DNA from: Mycolicibacterium iranicum
GTDB lineage: Bacteria; Actinomycetota; Actinomycetes; Mycobacteriales; Mycobacteriaceae
Assembly (NCBI RefSeq): GCF_014190915.1
Contig: NZ_JACHVU010000001.1
Location: 186,001-250,000 of the forward strand
DNA: 64,000 nucleotides
Direction: 5' to 3'
Of this stretch, positions 25,001 through 32,120 are shown one piece after another (the stretch's first letter is position 1; each line of letters starts with the position of its first letter). A program made the position numbers and the translations under genes. The notes beneath the pieces were generated by a model, which was not told where the DNA came from, searched no databases, and was given only the letters and a program-made list of their open reading frames with translations.

Positions 25001-25064
25001 AGGGCAGTCAGGGGTGAGGGCAGTCAGGGGTGCGGGCCGTCAGGGGTGTGGGCCGTCAGGGGTG
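25001..25064. repeat. 16-bp tandem repeat x4
   Basis: Four head-to-tail units of NGGGCNGTCAGGGGTG follow the palindrome without a gap; units 1 and 2 are identical and units 3 and 4 differ at two positions. The last unit holds the ferredoxin TGA (minus strand 25058-25056). On the minus strand each unit reads CACCCCTGAC, and since 16 is not a multiple of 3 the TGA recurs in successive frames. Confidence 0.88.
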
Positions 25065-25409
25065 CCGGGTGGTGGACGGCGGCAATGCGGCCACCAGCGG
25101 GGTGTCGGCACCGACGCGGCCGAGCGCGAGCGCCCCACCCGGGTCACCGAGCGGCTCGTCGCGGCCGGGCAGCGTGAGGCTGAAGAACGCTGCGTTGTCC
25201 TCGAGGAACGCCCGCTCTTCGTCAGGGAGATCGGCCTCGTAGTAGATCGCGTCGACTCGGCACGCGATGCGGCAGGCACCGCAGTCCACACACTCGTTGG
25301 GGTTGATGTACATCGCCCGGTCGCCCTCGTAGATGCAATCCGCCGGGCACTCCTGCACGCAGGACTTGTCGACGATGTCCACGCATGCGCTGCCGATCAC
25401 GTAGGTCAT
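25056..25409 (-). CDS. 7Fe/8Fe-type ferredoxin (FdxA-like)
   Basis: A 117-aa ferredoxin. Cys 9, 17, 21 and 25, then 40, 43, 46 and 50, follow the FdxA pattern for one [3Fe-4S] and one [4Fe-4S] cluster; CVQECPADC and CVDCGACRIAC are visible. The residue after the last Cys is Arg where most family members have Pro. About 30 residues beyond the ferredoxin core (from GDPGGALALG on) form a Gly/Pro/Ala-rich tail that runs into a tandem DNA repeat. Lying beside nirBD and facing cbiX, it may carry electrons for nitrite reduction, although NirB uses NAD(P)H; this link is inference. Confidence 0.88.
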   Translation of the reverse strand: MTYVIGSACVDIVDKSCVQECPADCIYEGDRAMYINPNECVDCGACRIACRVDAIYYEADLPDEERAFLEDNAAFFSLTLPGRDEPLGDPGGALALGRVGADTPLVAALPPSTTRHP

Positions 25410-25467
25410 GCCCCGAGGCTAGGTACTCGGCCCGTCGCGCCGCAGGGGCCGAAAGTCCCCACCTTCT

Positions 25468-25533
25468 GCGCCGAACTGAGGTTCCAGGTCGTGATCTGCG
25501 GGCGCGGCGCAGCCTGGAACCTCAGTTCGGCGC
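25468..25533. repeat. Long perfect palindrome, copy 2 (between nirD and ferredoxin)
   Basis: A perfect 21-bp inverted repeat (arms 25468-25488 and 25513-25533) separated by 24 nt, with the core GCCGAACTGAGGTTCC identical to copy 1. It lies 30 nt past the nirD stop and 58 nt upstream of the ferredoxin start, so it could end the nirBD transcript and insulate the ferredoxin promoter. Confidence 0.88.
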
Positions 25534-25563
25534 AAAGGGGCGGGGGCAAGGGCTGGGTGGGGG

Positions 25564-25941
25564 TCAGGAGGCGATCTGGACCTCGCCGTCGTCGGTGATG
25601 CGGGTCGCATACACCGGCAGGGACACCTCGGGGTCGTCGAGGCAGCTGCCGTCGTCGAGTGCGAACGCCTGCTTCTTGATCGGCGACTGCACGGTGACGC
25701 GCCCGGCCCGGTCGCCGACGATGCCGCGGGACATCACCGCGGCGCCGGAGAACGGGTCGATGTTGCCCACGGCGCACACGCTGCCGTCGTCGAGCCGGAA
25801 CAGTGCGGCCTGCGCGCCGTCGGGCAGCAGCACACCCACCCCGCGGTTGGGGATCAGGAAGTCATAGCGGCACGCGGTCGTCCAGGTCGTGGTCGCGGTC
25901 GTGGTCGTGGTCGCGCTGAGTGCCTCGTTGAGCACGGTCAT
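25564..25941 (-). CDS. nirD: Nitrite reductase small subunit NirD
   Basis: A 125-aa Rieske-fold small subunit of assimilatory NAD(P)H nitrite reductase. Family segments are RYDFLIPNRGVGVLLPDG, FRLDDGSVCAVGNIDPFSGAAVMSRG and PIKKQAFALDDGSCLDD; as in other NirD proteins the Rieske Cys/His cluster ligands are absent. The N-terminus has an unusual Thr-rich tract (ATTTTTATTTWTTA) encoded by GGTCGT/GGTCGC-like hexamer repeats on the plus strand, a likely slippage site. It follows nirB by 6 nt on the same strand and is the second gene of nirBD. Confidence 0.93.
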   Translation of the reverse strand: MTVLNEALSATTTTTATTTWTTACRYDFLIPNRGVGVLLPDGAQAALFRLDDGSVCAVGNIDPFSGAAVMSRGIVGDRAGRVTVQSPIKKQAFALDDGSCLDDPEVSLPVYATRITDDGEVQIAS

Positions 25942-25947
25942 GGCGGG

Positions 25948-28506
25948 TTACCTTCCTACCTTCGGCATGCCGATCGACACCGGCGTGGGCACCTTGCGCC
26001 CGGACCTCTCCGTGAACTCGATCGTGGGATCCGGCACGTCGGGCGCGTTGACGAACGAGACGAACCGCGACATCTTGTCCGGGTCGTCGAGCACGCCCTT
26101 CCACTCACACGCGTATCCGTCGACGTGCCGTTCGACGGCCGCCTCGAATTCTACTGCCAGACCCAGGGAGTCGTCGCAGATCACCTCGCGCAGGTGGTTG
26201 AGGCCGCGCTCCTCCACCCAGGGCGCCGTGCGCTGCAGCCGGTCGGCGGTGCGGATGTAGAACATCAGGAACCGGTCGATGTAGCGCACCAGCGTCTCGT
26301 CGTCGAGGTCGCCCGCGAGCAGCTCGGCATGCCGTGGCGTCATGCCGCCGTTGCCGCCGATGTAGAGGTTCCAGCCGTTCTCGGTCGCGATGACGCCGAC
26401 GTCCTTGCCCCGGGCCTCCGCGCACTCGCGGGCGCAGCCCGACACCCCCATCTTGATCTTGTGCGGCGATCGCAGGCCCCGGTAGCGCAGCTCGAGGTTG
26501 ATCGCCATCTGCACCGAGTCCTGCTGACCGTAGCGGCACCAGTCGCTGCCCACGCAACTCTTCACCGTCCGCAGCGACTTGCCGTATGCCTGACCGGATT
26601 CCATGCCGCCCTCGACCAGCCGGCGCCAGATCTCGGGGAGCTGATCGACGCGCGCGCCGAACATGTCGATGCGCTGGCCGCCGGTGATCTTGGTGTACAG
26701 CCCGAAGTCCCTGGCGATCTCGCCGATCAGGATCAGGTGCTCGGGGGTGATGTCGCCGCCGGGGACGCGCGGCACCACCGAATAGCTGCCGTTGCGCTGG
26801 ATATTGGCCAGGAAGTGGTCGTTGGAGTCCTGCAGCGAAGCCTGCTCACCGTCGAGGATGTGCTCCGAGCTCGTCGAGGCCAGGATCGAGGCCACGACGG
26901 GTTTGCAGATGTCGCAACCCCTTCCGGTGCCGAAGCGCTCGATCAGACCGGAGAAGGTGCGGATCGAGGTGGCGCTGACGATCTCGAACAGCTCTGCCCG
27001 CGAATGGGAGAAGTGCTCGCACAACGCCTTCGACTGCTCGACCCCTTCGGCTTCGAGCAGCTGCTTGAGCAGCGGAACGCAGGAGCCGCACGACGTCCCG
27101 GCCAGGGTGCACTTCTTCAGGGCGGGGACGTCGCAACAGCCGTCCGCGATCGCACCGGTCAGATCGCCCTTGGTCACGTTGTTGCAGGAACAGATCTGCG
27201 CGGCTGCGGGCAGGGCGCCCACGCCCAATGCCGTTGCCCCGTCTTCCGATCCGGTGGGGGCGATCAACGCCATCGGATCTCCGGGCAGGGGTTCGCCGAC
27301 CATCGGGCGCAAAATGCCGTACGACGATGCGTCGCCGACGAGGATGCCACCCAGCAGCGTCTTCGCATCGTCGGAGAGCACGAGTTTGGCGTAGGTCTGG
27401 TTGACCGCGTCGTTGACGACGACGGACAGGCAGTCCGGCGTCGCACCCATCGCGTCGCCGAAACTCGCGACGTCGACGCCGAGGAGTTTGAGCTTGGTCG
27501 ACATGTCGGCTTCGGGGAATTCGGCGGCCCCGCCCAGCAGGCGGTCGGCGACCACTTCGGCGCTGGTGTAGCCGGGGCCGACCAGCCCGTAGCACCGCCC
27601 TTCGATCGCCGCGACCTCGCCGATCGCGTAGATGTCGGGATCGCTTGTCGTGCAGCTCACGTCGGTCAGCACACCGCCACGTTCGGCGATCTCGAGGCCG
27701 GCGTCGCGGGCCAGTTGGTCGCGTGGCCGCACCCCCGCGGCGAATACGACCACGCCGGCGTCGATGTGGTTCCCGTCGCTCAGCGTGACCCGCATCGAGT
27801 TGTCCTCTGCGGACCGTTTCAGCGGTCGGTTGCGCTGGGCCGGCTTGATGGACTCGGTTCCGACGTCGGTGTGCACGGTGATGCCGAGCTCGCCGATCAT
27901 CCTGCCGAGCAGCGTGCCGCCCGCTTCGTCGAGCTGCTGGGCCATCAACCGCCCGGACCGTTCGATCACGTGGGCGTTCAGGCCGAAACCGCGCAGGGCG
28001 TTCGCCGCCTCGAGCCCGAGCAGACCTCCGCCGATCACCACGCCCACCGGCGCGCGGCTGGTCTCCCGGGTCTTGATCGCGTCGGCGCGGATGGCGTCGA
28101 GGTCGTCGAGGGTGCGGTAGACGTGCACCGACGGCAGGTCGCGTCCGGGTACGGGCGGCACGAACGCATACGAACCGGTGGCCAGGACCAGTGCGTCGTA
28201 TTCGAAGCGTTCTCCGGCGTCCGTGGTCACCGTCTTGGACGTAGGGTCGAGGTCGACCACCCGCTGCCCCAGTCGCACCTGAACGAGCTCGTCGCCGAGG
28301 TAGTCGTTGCCGGGCAGGGCGAGCCGCGTGCGGTCCCAGTGTTCGGTGTAGCCGGTCAGGCCGACACGGTCGTAGGCGGGGTCGAGTTCTTCGGCGAGAA
28401 CGGTGACGCGCCATGTGCCCTCGGCGTCGCGCGCGCGCAGCGCTTCGACGAACCGGTGGCCGACCATGCCGTGGCCGACGACCACGACGTGCGAAATTGA
28501 CGACAT
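25948..28506 (-). CDS. nirB: Nitrite reductase large subunit NirB
   Basis: An 852-aa cytosolic nitrite reductase that reduces nitrite to ammonium with NAD(P)H. In order: an FAD-binding start (VVVGHGMVGHRF, about 7-18), an NAD(P)-binding motif (VVIGGGLLGLEAAN, about 150), a BFD-like [2Fe-2S] domain with CSCNN (about 436) and CGSC, then the siroheme/[4Fe-4S] domain with CVGSDWC (about 650) and SGCARECAE (about 688) supplying the four cluster cysteines. ATG 28506 starts the conserved sequence; upstream in-frame codons are not used. Siroheme would come from the CbiX-type chelatase, and NnaR/GlnR control is expected from related species. Confidence 0.96.
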   Translation of the reverse strand: MSSISHVVVVGHGMVGHRFVEALRARDAEGTWRVTVLAEELDPAYDRVGLTGYTEHWDRTRLALPGNDYLGDELVQVRLGQRVVDLDPTSKTVTTDAGERFEYDALVLATGSYAFVPPVPGRDLPSVHVYRTLDDLDAIRADAIKTRETSRAPVGVVIGGGLLGLEAANALRGFGLNAHVIERSGRLMAQQLDEAGGTLLGRMIGELGITVHTDVGTESIKPAQRNRPLKRSAEDNSMRVTLSDGNHIDAGVVVFAAGVRPRDQLARDAGLEIAERGGVLTDVSCTTSDPDIYAIGEVAAIEGRCYGLVGPGYTSAEVVADRLLGGAAEFPEADMSTKLKLLGVDVASFGDAMGATPDCLSVVVNDAVNQTYAKLVLSDDAKTLLGGILVGDASSYGILRPMVGEPLPGDPMALIAPTGSEDGATALGVGALPAAAQICSCNNVTKGDLTGAIADGCCDVPALKKCTLAGTSCGSCVPLLKQLLEAEGVEQSKALCEHFSHSRAELFEIVSATSIRTFSGLIERFGTGRGCDICKPVVASILASTSSEHILDGEQASLQDSNDHFLANIQRNGSYSVVPRVPGGDITPEHLILIGEIARDFGLYTKITGGQRIDMFGARVDQLPEIWRRLVEGGMESGQAYGKSLRTVKSCVGSDWCRYGQQDSVQMAINLELRYRGLRSPHKIKMGVSGCARECAEARGKDVGVIATENGWNLYIGGNGGMTPRHAELLAGDLDDETLVRYIDRFLMFYIRTADRLQRTAPWVEERGLNHLREVICDDSLGLAVEFEAAVERHVDGYACEWKGVLDDPDKMSRFVSFVNAPDVPDPTIEFTERSGRKVPTPVSIGMPKVGR

Positions 28507-28776
28507 GGCGACCACGCTAGGAAAGCGATATTGCCTCCGTGTCGCCTCGTGTGAAGGGCCTATCACGGTGTGCTCACCGCACTCGGTCGTGCACTGTGAG
28601 CCCCGGCTGACACGCGAGACCGGCGGCGCGCGGCGGTCGGCCCGCCTCCTGGGCAGGATGGTTGTTCTCAACCCGATCAAAGATTGCTGTTTGCCTGCCT
28701 GAAATGGTTCTGATCTGTATAGTTGCTGCAACTATTATTTAGCTGCAATCAGACGACTCGTGTAGGGGTGCCCCGC
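28507..28776. promoter_or_regulatory. Divergent control region nirB / diguanylate cyclase
   Basis: A 270-nt intergenic region serving nirB (minus) and the GGDEF gene (plus). Its right part is markedly AT-rich and contains a perfect dyad, TAGTTGC-T-GCAACTA, at 28720-28734, followed by TATTATTTAG. AGGGG at 28764-28768 is the ribosome binding site of the cyclase gene. GlnR/NnaR boxes are expected here for nirB, but I could not identify one that matches a consensus well enough to claim. Confidence 0.6.
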
Positions 28777-29841
28777 TTGACGACGATGGTTCAGCGGTGG
28801 TGGAACGAGCCGGACCACTTCGAATGGATATCCCAGTTCCTGCGCCAGCACGGCATGCTGCGTTCCACGCAGGGCGTGATGGCCGTCGTGGCCGCGTCGG
28901 CGTCGCTGGTCGCGCTGAGCTTCCTGTTGGGGCTCGGCTGGCCGACCACGCGATTGTTGGCCGTCGGCCTGGTGGGCGCCGGCTTCACCCTGGGCATGAC
29001 CGCGTTCTGGCTCACCCGGTGGCCAACCCGCCGGCAGTCGGAGGTGGCGGTGGTCGCGGGCATCGTGTTCATCGCGGTCTGGAGTGTGGCGCAACCCGAC
29101 GCCGCGGTCTCGGTGCTGGCCTGTACCGCGACGGCCGTGACCGGTGGCTATGTCGCGTTCTTCCACAACACCAAGGTGCTCTTGTTCAACTTCTCGGTCG
29201 CCGTGGCGATCGCGGCGTCGGCGTCGTGGCGGCTGGCCGGTGACACGAACGTCGCCACGGCGATCGCGGCCTTCTGGCTGCTGTGGTTCCTCAACCTGAC
29301 GGTCCCGCTGGCCATCCGCGGCATGACCAGGGCGATGGGCACCTACGCCGTCCGTTCGGGCGCCGATCCACTGACCGGCTTGTTGAATCGGCGCGGGTTC
29401 GCCGACGCCATCGGCCGTCAGCTCACGGAGCCCGCCGGATCAGCCACCCACCTCGGCCTGGTGATGGTCGACCTGGACAACTTCAAGCGGGTCAACGACA
29501 CCCACGGCCACGCCGAAGGGGATCGCACGCTGCTGGCCGTGGCCGATCTCCTCCGCCAGCGCAGTCCACGTCACGCCGCGATCTGTCGGGCCGGCGGCGA
29601 GGAGTTCCTCATTGCGGTCACCGCCGCCCGCGGGGGCACGGAATCGCTGGCGGGCCAGGTGTGCCGCGCCATCGCCGAACTGCCGCACGACGTCACCGCC
29701 AGCGTCGGCACGAGTAGCCTCGGTCTGGAGCACCTGCGGGCCCGCGACGCGGAGTCTCTGATCGACGAGCTGATCGCGGCGGCCGACGCGGCGATGTACG
29801 CGGCGAAACGCAACGGCGGCAACCAGGTCCAGTTCGGGTGA
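28777..29841 (+). CDS. Membrane-bound diguanylate cyclase (GGDEF)
   Basis: A 354-aa protein with about six hydrophobic helices in residues 30-200 and a C-terminal GGDEF domain that makes cyclic di-GMP. The domain shows DPLTGLLNRRGF, VDLDNFKRVNDTHGHAEGD and the active-site RAGGEEF; no RxxD inhibitory site is found five residues before it, so product inhibition is not expected. There is no EAL domain. The TTG at 28777 has AGGGG 8 nt upstream and is chosen; GTG 28768 and ATG 28786 are in-frame alternatives. It diverges from nirB. Confidence 0.87.
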   Translation: MTTMVQRWWNEPDHFEWISQFLRQHGMLRSTQGVMAVVAASASLVALSFLLGLGWPTTRLLAVGLVGAGFTLGMTAFWLTRWPTRRQSEVAVVAGIVFIAVWSVAQPDAAVSVLACTATAVTGGYVAFFHNTKVLLFNFSVAVAIAASASWRLAGDTNVATAIAAFWLLWFLNLTVPLAIRGMTRAMGTYAVRSGADPLTGLLNRRGFADAIGRQLTEPAGSATHLGLVMVDLDNFKRVNDTHGHAEGDRTLLAVADLLRQRSPRHAAICRAGGEEFLIAVTAARGGTESLAGQVCRAIAELPHDVTASVGTSSLGLEHLRARDAESLIDELIAAADAAMYAAKRNGGNQVQFG

Positions 29842-29848
29842 GGTGACG

Positions 29849-30412
29849 CTAGGCCACCGGCATCCGGCGGTCGCGGGCTTTCACGCGCACCCGGGTGCGC
29901 ACGGCCACGTCGTCGCCGAGCATCTGTGCGACGGTGGCGGCGGTGTCGTCGGCGGCCGCGACGGCCGACTCCAGCGCCCGACGGGCAGGGATCGTCACGC
30001 TCAACGTGATTGTCCGGACGCGGTTCTCGACGCTCACCCGGGAGCCGGCCTTCGACACCGCAGGGTGCTGCGCGAGGACGTCCGCCGCCGCGGACGCCAC
30101 CGCGGCGGCATCGACGCTGAGCGAGCCCCGGGTCGGCGCGTCGTCGCTGAGCGGCACGTCCCGCACGCGGGGGGTACGCCGGTGCACGGAGAGCCACCAC
30201 AGGCCGAGCAGGACGAGCACGGCGCCGATGCCACCGCAGGCCCACGGCCACCAGGATGTCTCGACATCGCGTAGCGGCGCGGGCAGCTGCAACGGCTGTG
30301 CACCTGGACCGTCCCGGCGCGCCCACAGCACCGCCGTGCCGCCTGCGGCCAGAAGCGCTGCCCCCACCGCGAAGACCGCCAGGCGATCCAGGAACACCGT
30401 TGCGCGGGTCAT
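29849..30412 (-). CDS. DUF6286/AmaP-like membrane protein
   Basis: A 187-aa protein with two N-terminal transmembrane helices (about 10-32 and 55-75) and a C-terminal Asp23-like alpha/beta domain (SVENRVRTITLSVTIPARRAL). Proteins like this are the probable membrane anchors for Asp23/Gls24 alkaline-shock proteins at the envelope. It is the last gene of the minus-strand stress operon, 1 nt after the stop of its paralogue at 30414-30977, and converges with the cyclase gene. Confidence 0.8.
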   Translation of the reverse strand: MTRATVFLDRLAVFAVGAALLAAGGTAVLWARRDGPGAQPLQLPAPLRDVETSWWPWACGGIGAVLVLLGLWWLSVHRRTPRVRDVPLSDDAPTRGSLSVDAAAVASAAADVLAQHPAVSKAGSRVSVENRVRTITLSVTIPARRALESAVAAADDTAATVAQMLGDDVAVRTRVRVKARDRRMPVA

Positions 30413-30413
30413 G

Positions 30414-30977
30414 TCATGTCCTCTCGGTCAGCCGCACCCGGACACGCGGAGCACGCTCCAGGGCGGCGAGTTCGTCGGTGGCGGACCGGATCACCGCATT
30501 CTCGAGGTCGGCGTCCGAGGCACCGGACACCTCGCATCGGATCGTCAGCGTCCGTCGCGACGCCGTGGTGGGAGCCGAGAGAACGCCCGGCACCGCCTCG
30601 GCGGCCGCGCGGGCGATCCTGGCCACGTCGGTCAGGTCGACGTAGACGGCGGTCTCCGCCCGTGCCCGCACTGTCCGGCGCCGCCGCGGTTTCAGAGCGA
30701 CGAGCATCAGGGTCAGGCCGACGACCGCCACCGCGATCCCCGCGGCCGGCATCCAGGACGCCGGAGCGGCGCCGTCGACGGCGGACACGGCAGCGGCCAC
30801 CCAGCCGTCACCCGCGACCACACCGGCCTCGACCAGCGCTTCGCGGATGCCGACCGCACCGGCGGCGACGACCAGAACTGCCAACGCGGCACCCAGGTAT
30901 GTCGCCCCGGCGGGCGCCAGTGGCTGGGCTCCTGGCCGCACCGGCTGTGCAGAGGTCTTCTCCAGTTCGACGGTCAC
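30414..30977 (-). CDS. DUF6286 membrane protein
   Basis: A 187-aa paralogue-like partner of the next gene, with two hydrophobic helices (about 26-46 and 78-96), a basic KPRRRR stop-transfer stretch and a C-terminal domain (VYVDLTDVARIARAAAEAVPGV, RRTLTIRCEVSG) of the Asp23-related DUF6286 kind. GTG 30977 overlaps the upstream Asp23 stop as GTGA and is chosen over an earlier open frame. Likely a membrane-anchoring subunit of the envelope-stress assembly. Confidence 0.8.
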   Translation of the reverse strand: MTVELEKTSAQPVRPGAQPLAPAGATYLGAALAVLVVAAGAVGIREALVEAGVVAGDGWVAAAVSAVDGAAPASWMPAAGIAVAVVGLTLMLVALKPRRRRTVRARAETAVYVDLTDVARIARAAAEAVPGVLSAPTTASRRTLTIRCEVSGASDADLENAVIRSATDELAALERAPRVRVRLTERT

Positions 30978-31354
30978 AGCAGCACCCTTTCCCGCCCGCC
31001 GGGACCAGGAGCGATCACGACGGAGGTGACGTGGACGTCGACGCCGTCGACGACCAGACCGCTGAGCTCGGACAGCCCGTGACTCACGCGCCGGCGGATC
31101 TCGGCAGCCGTGGCTGCGAGCGGAAGGCCCCACGCCACGGCCACATCCAGGCTGGCGCGCACGTGGTCTCCGGAAACGACGACCTCGGCGCGGGGCAGCT
31201 CACGCAGTGCCAGCTTTCCGAGTCCCCTGCTCTCGCGCACCACGCCCTCGACTTCCAGCGCAGCGGCGAAGGCCACTGTCTGCACTGCCTTTTCGCGGAT
31301 GGTGAGCGCACCGCGGGCCCCCGGGTCAGCGGTGTCGGGAATGTCGTCAGCCAC
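30974..31354 (-). CDS. Asp23/Gls24 family envelope stress protein
   Basis: A 126-aa Asp23-type protein: GALTIREKAVQTVAFAAALEVEGVVRES resembles the family start, and VSGDHVRASLDVAVAWGLPLAATAAEIRRRV and VDVHVTSVVI complete the alternating alpha/beta fold. Asp23 proteins are membrane-associated through partners and maintain envelope homeostasis. The GTG at 31354 overlaps the preceding 59-aa membrane-protein gene by 8 nt and the following gene by 4 nt, so all are one operon. Confidence 0.85.
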   Translation of the reverse strand: MADDIPDTADPGARGALTIREKAVQTVAFAAALEVEGVVRESRGLGKLALRELPRAEVVVSGDHVRASLDVAVAWGLPLAATAAEIRRRVSHGLSELSGLVVDGVDVHVTSVVIAPGPGGRERVLL

Positions 31355-31526
31355 GGCCCCGGCCCCTGAGCAGGCTCATCGCGTCGAACTCCCCGTCGCG
31401 GTGGCCGCCGATCAGGTAGCCGACGGCGCCCAGTACGAGTGCCACGAGGAACCCGGTGAAGCCGCCCGCGGCCGCAGCCACGCCCAGCAGAAGTCCGGCC
31501 AGCAGGCCGGCGGTTGCGGTGGTCAT
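31347..31526 (-). CDS. Small membrane protein (DUF2273-like), 59 aa
   Basis: ATG 31526 opens a 59-codon frame that is almost entirely hydrophobic: two Gly/Ala/Leu helices (about 5-22 and 23-40) followed by GGHRDGEFDAMSLLRGRGRG. This is the size and make-up of the small DUF2273-type proteins that accompany Asp23 genes in other bacteria. GTGGAGGATCG precedes the ATG, giving a good ribosome binding site, and the frame overlaps the Asp23 gene by 8 nt. It is easy to miss because of its length. Confidence 0.75.
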   Translation of the reverse strand: MTTATAGLLAGLLLGVAAAAGGFTGFLVALVLGAVGYLIGGHRDGEFDAMSLLRGRGRG

Positions 31527-31587
31527 GTCGATCCTCCACGGTTGTCGAATTCGAAATCTGTTCGAAAGATGTTGTAAGACAATTGAT
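31527..31587 (-). promoter_or_regulatory. Candidate internal promoter with twin TTCGAA sites
   Basis: This is the only AT-rich gap inside the stress cluster. It carries two TTCGAA palindromes (31550-31555 and 31561-31566) 11 bp apart, one helical turn, beside a TTGTCTTAC-like element on the minus strand. It probably drives 31526-29849 separately from the upper genes. The arrangement resembles, but does not match, a mycobacterial LexA box. Confidence 0.45.
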
Positions 31588-31821
31588 TCAATGCAGGGTC
31601 ACGAATCTGCGGCGGTTTATCCGGCGGGCCGCCCGCGCCGTGAGGCGGGCCCATCGGCCCCGCCTGGTCGCGCGGACGGCGACGGTGGGTGCGGCGTTCC
31701 GGTCGAAGGTGGCGAGGGCCGCTGTCAGGGCGCCGGCAGATCCGCCGGCATCGGGGTGATGCCGGCGGATCACCGCACGCCGGGCTCTGCGCCGGGATTG
31801 CCCGGCGACGTCGGGCGGCAC
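31588..31821 (-). CDS. Small J-domain-like protein, 77 aa
   Basis: GTG 31821, 2 nt after the Asp23-like stop, opens a 77-codon frame beginning MPPDVAGQSRRRARRAVIRRHHPDAGGS. The segment AVIRRHHPDAGGS matches helix II, the HPD loop and the start of helix III of DnaJ J-domains, and the protein is then very basic (RRGRWARLTARAARRINRRR). It is too short for a complete J-domain protein, so it may be a degenerate or minimal version that contacts DnaK or nucleic acid. The operon position, between Asp23 genes, supports a real gene. Confidence 0.6.
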   Translation of the reverse strand: MPPDVAGQSRRRARRAVIRRHHPDAGGSAGALTAALATFDRNAAPTVAVRATRRGRWARLTARAARRINRRRFVTLH

Positions 31822-31823
31822 GG

Positions 31824-32120
31824 TCAGTCCGCGTGCGGCAGGGGTGCCAGGGCGACGGCTTCGACCGTGACGTCCACGGACGCGTCGGGCCACCGGTCGG
31901 CCAGTGCGGCACGCACGCCGGCGGCCGTCTCGCGCACCGAGGGATCCGCCCACGCCGTGATGTGGACATCGATCGTGCTGCCGCTGATCCGGACTCCGAC
32001 GACCTTGCGGCCCGGCAGGTGGGTGGCGACTTCGCCGAACATGCCTGCGTGCATGTCCGCCACCCCCGGAACCGCTCGGACGATCGCCTCGACGGCGTCG
32101 GCCGGTTCCTGCTCGGCCAT
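31824..32120 (-). CDS. Asp23-like protein, 98 aa
   Basis: A 98-aa short Asp23-family member. AVEAIVRAVPGVADMHAGMFGEVATHLPGRKVVGVRI is typical of the compact actinobacterial type, followed by STIDVHITAWADPSVRETAAGVRAAL. ATG 32120 overlaps the TAA of the upstream Asp23 gene by one base (TAATG). It lacks the longer C-terminal region of its neighbour and may form hetero-oligomers with it. Confidence 0.82.
   Translation of the reverse strand: MAEQEPADAVEAIVRAVPGVADMHAGMFGEVATHLPGRKVVGVRISGSTIDVHITAWADPSVRETAAGVRAALADRWPDASVDVTVEAVALAPLPHAD

Noticed and set aside
25001..25064. Tandem repeats as a CRISPR array
   Set aside because: The units are 16 bp with no spacers, and no cas genes are near.
26125..28500. 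Long plus-strand open frame opposite nirB
   Set aside because: Antisense shadow of conserved NirB domains; no recognisable family and poor composition.
31550..31566. LexA (SOS) box
   Set aside because: TCGAAC is followed by TTTCGA after 3 nt, not GTTCGA after 4 nt, so the mycobacterial SOS consensus is not met.
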